Assembly: GCA_964456625.1 (NCBI GenBank)
Contig: CAYWBO010000101.1
Coordinates: 1 to 7,337 of the forward strand
DNA length: 7,337 bases
Direction of reading: 5' to 3'
Source: Sulfidibacterium sp964456625
GTDB lineage: Bacteria; Bacteroidota; Bacteroidia; Bacteroidales; F082
A program made the position numbers and the translations under genes. Shown one piece after another: positions 5,224 to 7,337 of this stretch; the first letter of the stretch is position 1, and each line of letters begins with the position of its first letter. Under the pieces are notes generated by a model. It saw nothing but the letters and a program-made list of their open reading frames with translations, was not told where the DNA came from and did not search any database.

Positions 5224-7185
5224 ATGACAGACGAACAAAAACACATTGCCGGTGAGCAATACACAGCCAACAATATAACAGTTTTAGAGGGCCTCGAGGC
5301 AGTAAGGAAGCGCCCGGCTATGTACATTGGTGATATTGGTCCACGCGGATTACATCATTTGGTTTACGAAGTAGTAGATAACTCCATCGACGAAGCGATG
5401 GGAGGCTACTGTAATGAGATCTTTGTTACGATTCACGAGAGCAATGCCATAACCGTATTAGACAACGGGCGTGGTATCCCTACCGGTATTCATGAAAAAG
5501 AAAACCGCTCTGCACTGGAAGTGGTCATGACCGTGTTGCATGCCGGCGGTAAATTTGATAAAGGCTCTTATAAGGTTTCAGGCGGTTTGCACGGCGTCGG
5601 CGTGAGCTGCGTCAATGCTTTGTCCTCTAAGCTGGTGGCTACAATTTACCGGGAAGGGAAGATTTTCCGGCAGGAATATAGCATCGGAAAACCTCTGGAA
5701 CCTGTAAAAGAAATTGGAGAGACCACAAAAACGGGAACGGAAATCTATTTTGAACCCGATGCAAGCATTTTCACGCTGGTGGAATATGAGTTTTCTGTCC
5801 TGGCTGCCCGGTTGAGGGAACTTGCTTTCCTGAACAAAGGCATCAGCCTGACGCTTACCGACGAGCGTGAAAAAAATGAGAACGGCGAATACAAATCCGA
5901 ATTTTTTCATTCGGAAAACGGTTTGGCCGATTTTATCTCCTATCTGGATATGAGCCGTGAAAAGCTGATTCCCGACATCATTACCATGGAGGGTGAAAAG
6001 AGCGGAGTGCCCATCGAAGTGGCGATGCAATACAGCACTTCTTTTACCGAAAATCTCCATTCTTACGTCAATAATATCAATACTCATGAAGGGGGGACCC
6101 ACCTTGCCGGTTTCCGTCGTGCACTTACCCGTACGCTGAAATCTTATGCTGAAAAGTCCGGGGCGTTGGCCAAGCTGAAATTTGATATCAATGGGGATGA
6201 CTTCCGTGAAGGATTGACCGCCGTGATCTCTGTGAAAGTAGCCGAACCTCAGTTTGAAGGACAAACGAAGACTAAGCTGGGAAACTCAGATGTGATGGGC
6301 GTGGTGGATCAGATGGTGAGCGAATCGCTGAATATCTATCTGGAAGAGCACCCCAAAGAAGCGCGAACCATTGTCCAGAAAGTGATCCTGGCAGCAACCG
6401 CCAGAAATGCTGCCCGTAAGGCACGTGAACTGGTGCAACGAAAGAATGTACTTTCAGGTTCCGGTTTGCCCGGGAAACTTTCCGACTGCTCGGAACGCAA
6501 CCCGGAAATGTGTGAGATCTATCTCGTAGAGGGTGATTCCGCCGGCGGTACGGCTAAACAGGGCCGCGACAGAAAGTTCCAGGCTATTCTTCCCTTGCGG
6601 GGAAAGATCCTGAACGTGGAAAAAGCACTGCCTTACCGTGCCTTCGAAAGTGAAGAAATTAAAAATATCTATACCGCTTTGGGCGTGAAGATAGGGACGG
6701 AAGACGATTCCAAAGCCCTGAACCTGGAGAGCCTCCGTTATCATAAGGTGATTATCATGACCGATGCCGATGTGGACGGAAGCCACATTGCCACGTTGAT
6801 CATGACGTTCTTTTTCCGCTATATGCGCGAACTGATTGAGCGTGGTCACGTGTATATTGCAACACCGCCGTTGTATCTGATCCGGAAAGGGAAAACAGAA
6901 CGCTACTGCTGGACCGAAGAAGAACGGGCACAGATCGTTCAGGAGCTTTCCAACGACGGTTCGGAAAAAGGCCTCCACATCCAGCGTTACAAAGGTCTGG
7001 GTGAAATGAACGCCGAACAGCTGTGGTCAACGACCATGGATCCGGAACGCAGAATCCTGCGCCAGGTAACCATAGAAAATGGCTCCGAATGCGACCGTGT
7101 GTTTTCTATGCTGATGGGGGATGAAGTGGCCCCGCGCAGGGAATTTATCGAAGCCAATGCAAAATATGCCAATATTGACGCGTAG
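5224..7185 (+). CDS. gyrB: DNA gyrase subunit B
   Basis: This is the ATPase subunit of the type II topoisomerase that, with GyrA, introduces negative supercoils into DNA in the cytoplasm. The 653 residues hold all expected parts. The GHKL ATPase region has catalytic Glu49 and Asn53 (LVYEVVDNSIDEA), Asp80 (LDNGRGIP) and the glycine-rich ATP lid GGLHGVGVS (120-128). The transducer domain has Q347-T-K349. The Toprim domain has Glu436 in LVEGDSAGG and Asp514, Asp516 and Asp518 in DADVDGSH. The C-terminal QRYKGLGEMNAEQLW motif starts near 587. The length is normal for the short-form GyrB found in Bacteroidota; the larger E. coli protein (804) carries an extra insert. ParE is the main alternative, but the sequence matches GyrB closely and no parC follows. 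There is no Shine-Dalgarno at a usable distance, as is normal in this phylum. It probably has its own promoter at 5174-5181 and a terminator just after the stop. Intact, with no missing key residue. Confidence 0.97.
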   Translation: MTDEQKHIAGEQYTANNITVLEGLEAVRKRPAMYIGDIGPRGLHHLVYEVVDNSIDEAMGGYCNEIFVTIHESNAITVLDNGRGIPTGIHEKENRSALEVVMTVLHAGGKFDKGSYKVSGGLHGVGVSCVNALSSKLVATIYREGKIFRQEYSIGKPLEPVKEIGETTKTGTEIYFEPDASIFTLVEYEFSVLAARLRELAFLNKGISLTLTDEREKNENGEYKSEFFHSENGLADFISYLDMSREKLIPDIITMEGEKSGVPIEVAMQYSTSFTENLHSYVNNINTHEGGTHLAGFRRALTRTLKSYAEKSGALAKLKFDINGDDFREGLTAVISVKVAEPQFEGQTKTKLGNSDVMGVVDQMVSESLNIYLEEHPKEARTIVQKVILAATARNAARKARELVQRKNVLSGSGLPGKLSDCSERNPEMCEIYLVEGDSAGGTAKQGRDRKFQAILPLRGKILNVEKALPYRAFESEEIKNIYTALGVKIGTEDDSKALNLESLRYHKVIIMTDADVDGSHIATLIMTFFFRYMRELIERGHVYIATPPLYLIRKGKTERYCWTEEERAQIVQELSNDGSEKGLHIQRYKGLGEMNAEQLWSTTMDPERRILRQVTIENGSECDRVFSMLMGDEVAPRREFIEANAKYANIDA

Positions 7186-7200
7186 GACGTCAGAATCTTT

Positions 7201-7238
7201 AACAAAAAAGGCTGTCATTTGATGGCCTTTTTTGTTTT
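7201..7238 (+). terminator. Intrinsic terminator of gyrB
   Basis: AACAAAAAAGGC (7201-7212) pairs perfectly with GCCTTTTTTGTT (7225-7236) around a 12-base loop, and the downstream arm supplies the T-tract. It begins 16 bases after the gyrB stop. Because the left arm is A-rich, the opposite strand also ends in a T-rich arm, so it may act in both directions. Confidence 0.8.
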
Positions 7239-7244
7239 GTGACA

Positions 7245-7275
7245 ATAAAAAAAGACCGCAGCATTTACGGTCTTT
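7245..7275 (-). terminator. Intrinsic terminator of the minus-strand tRNA-His transcript
   Basis: On the minus strand AAAGACCG (7275-7268) pairs with CGGTCTTT (7258-7251) around a nine-base loop, and the T-tract runs on through 7247 and then ATT. It starts five bases past the 3' end of the tRNA. It is oriented correctly for that gene and separate from the gyrB hairpin. Confidence 0.8.
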
Positions 7276-7279
7276 GATG

Positions 7280-7337
7280 GGTGGAAGATGGGACTTGAAC
7301 CCACGACCCCTGGAACCACAATCCAGTGCTCTAACCA
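7280..7337 (-). tRNA. tRNA-His (anticodon GTG), 5' part outside window
   Basis: The minus strand shows the 3' half of the D arm (TGGTTAGAGC). It is followed by an anticodon arm CTGGA-TTGTGGT-TCCAG with anticodon GTG (complement of 7317-7319), a five-base variable loop, a T arm GTGGG-TTCAAGT-CCCAT and the acceptor strand CTTCCAC. The next base is C, the C73 discriminator that HisRS expects opposite the extra G-1. The following bases are CAT, so the CCA end is not encoded and must be added enzymatically. About 58 bases are visible; the acceptor 5' strand and the start of the D arm are missing. Confidence 0.95.

Noticed and set aside
5578..6264. 228-codon open frame on the minus strand inside gyrB
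   Set aside because: It lies wholly opposite a strongly conserved GyrB coding region, its product resembles no family, and such antisense frames are common against conserved genes.
6454..6978. 174-codon minus-strand frame opposite the Toprim region of gyrB
   Set aside because: It is antisense to conserved catalytic motifs and has no independent support.
1..7337. Search for mobile elements, CRISPR arrays, toxin-antitoxin or defence genes
   Set aside because: No transposase, integrase, terminal inverted repeat, regularly spaced repeat or defence-type domain was seen; base composition looks even by eye across the window.

Overview
The window comes from a Bacteroidota (Bacteroidetes) chromosome, most likely Bacteroidales or a close relative. 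The evidence is a short-form GyrB of 653 residues, signal peptides cleaved just before Gln, no Shine-Dalgarno sequences at the starts, promoter boxes resembling the Bacteroidota TTG / TAnnTTTG pattern, and a TonB-receptor-like outer-membrane barrel. I cannot name the genus.

Layout from left to right: the last 42 codons of an unrecognised plus-strand gene (2-130); a short gap with a probable promoter (139-168); a long exported TPR-repeat protein (225-3242); 24 bases later an outer-membrane beta-barrel protein related to the C-terminal part of TonB-dependent receptors but with no plug domain (3267-5039); a 184-base gap with a short degenerate tandem repeat and a probable promoter; gyrB (5224-7185); two back-to-back terminators (7201-7238 plus strand, 7245-7275 minus strand); and a tRNA-His on the minus strand, cut by the window edge (7280-7337).

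The TPR and barrel genes look like one operon, and both products are predicted to be exported. A periplasmic superhelical TPR scaffold would sit beside an outer-membrane barrel. That arrangement resembles, by analogy only, the TPR-plus-barrel exporters of polysaccharide systems or TPR-containing outer-membrane assembly complexes. This pair is the only part of the window whose function is not settled, and it is the best candidate for an undescribed system. gyrB is an intact housekeeping gene, probably transcribed from its own promoter, and converges on the tRNA gene. I see no mobile element, CRISPR array, toxin-antitoxin pair or defence gene.
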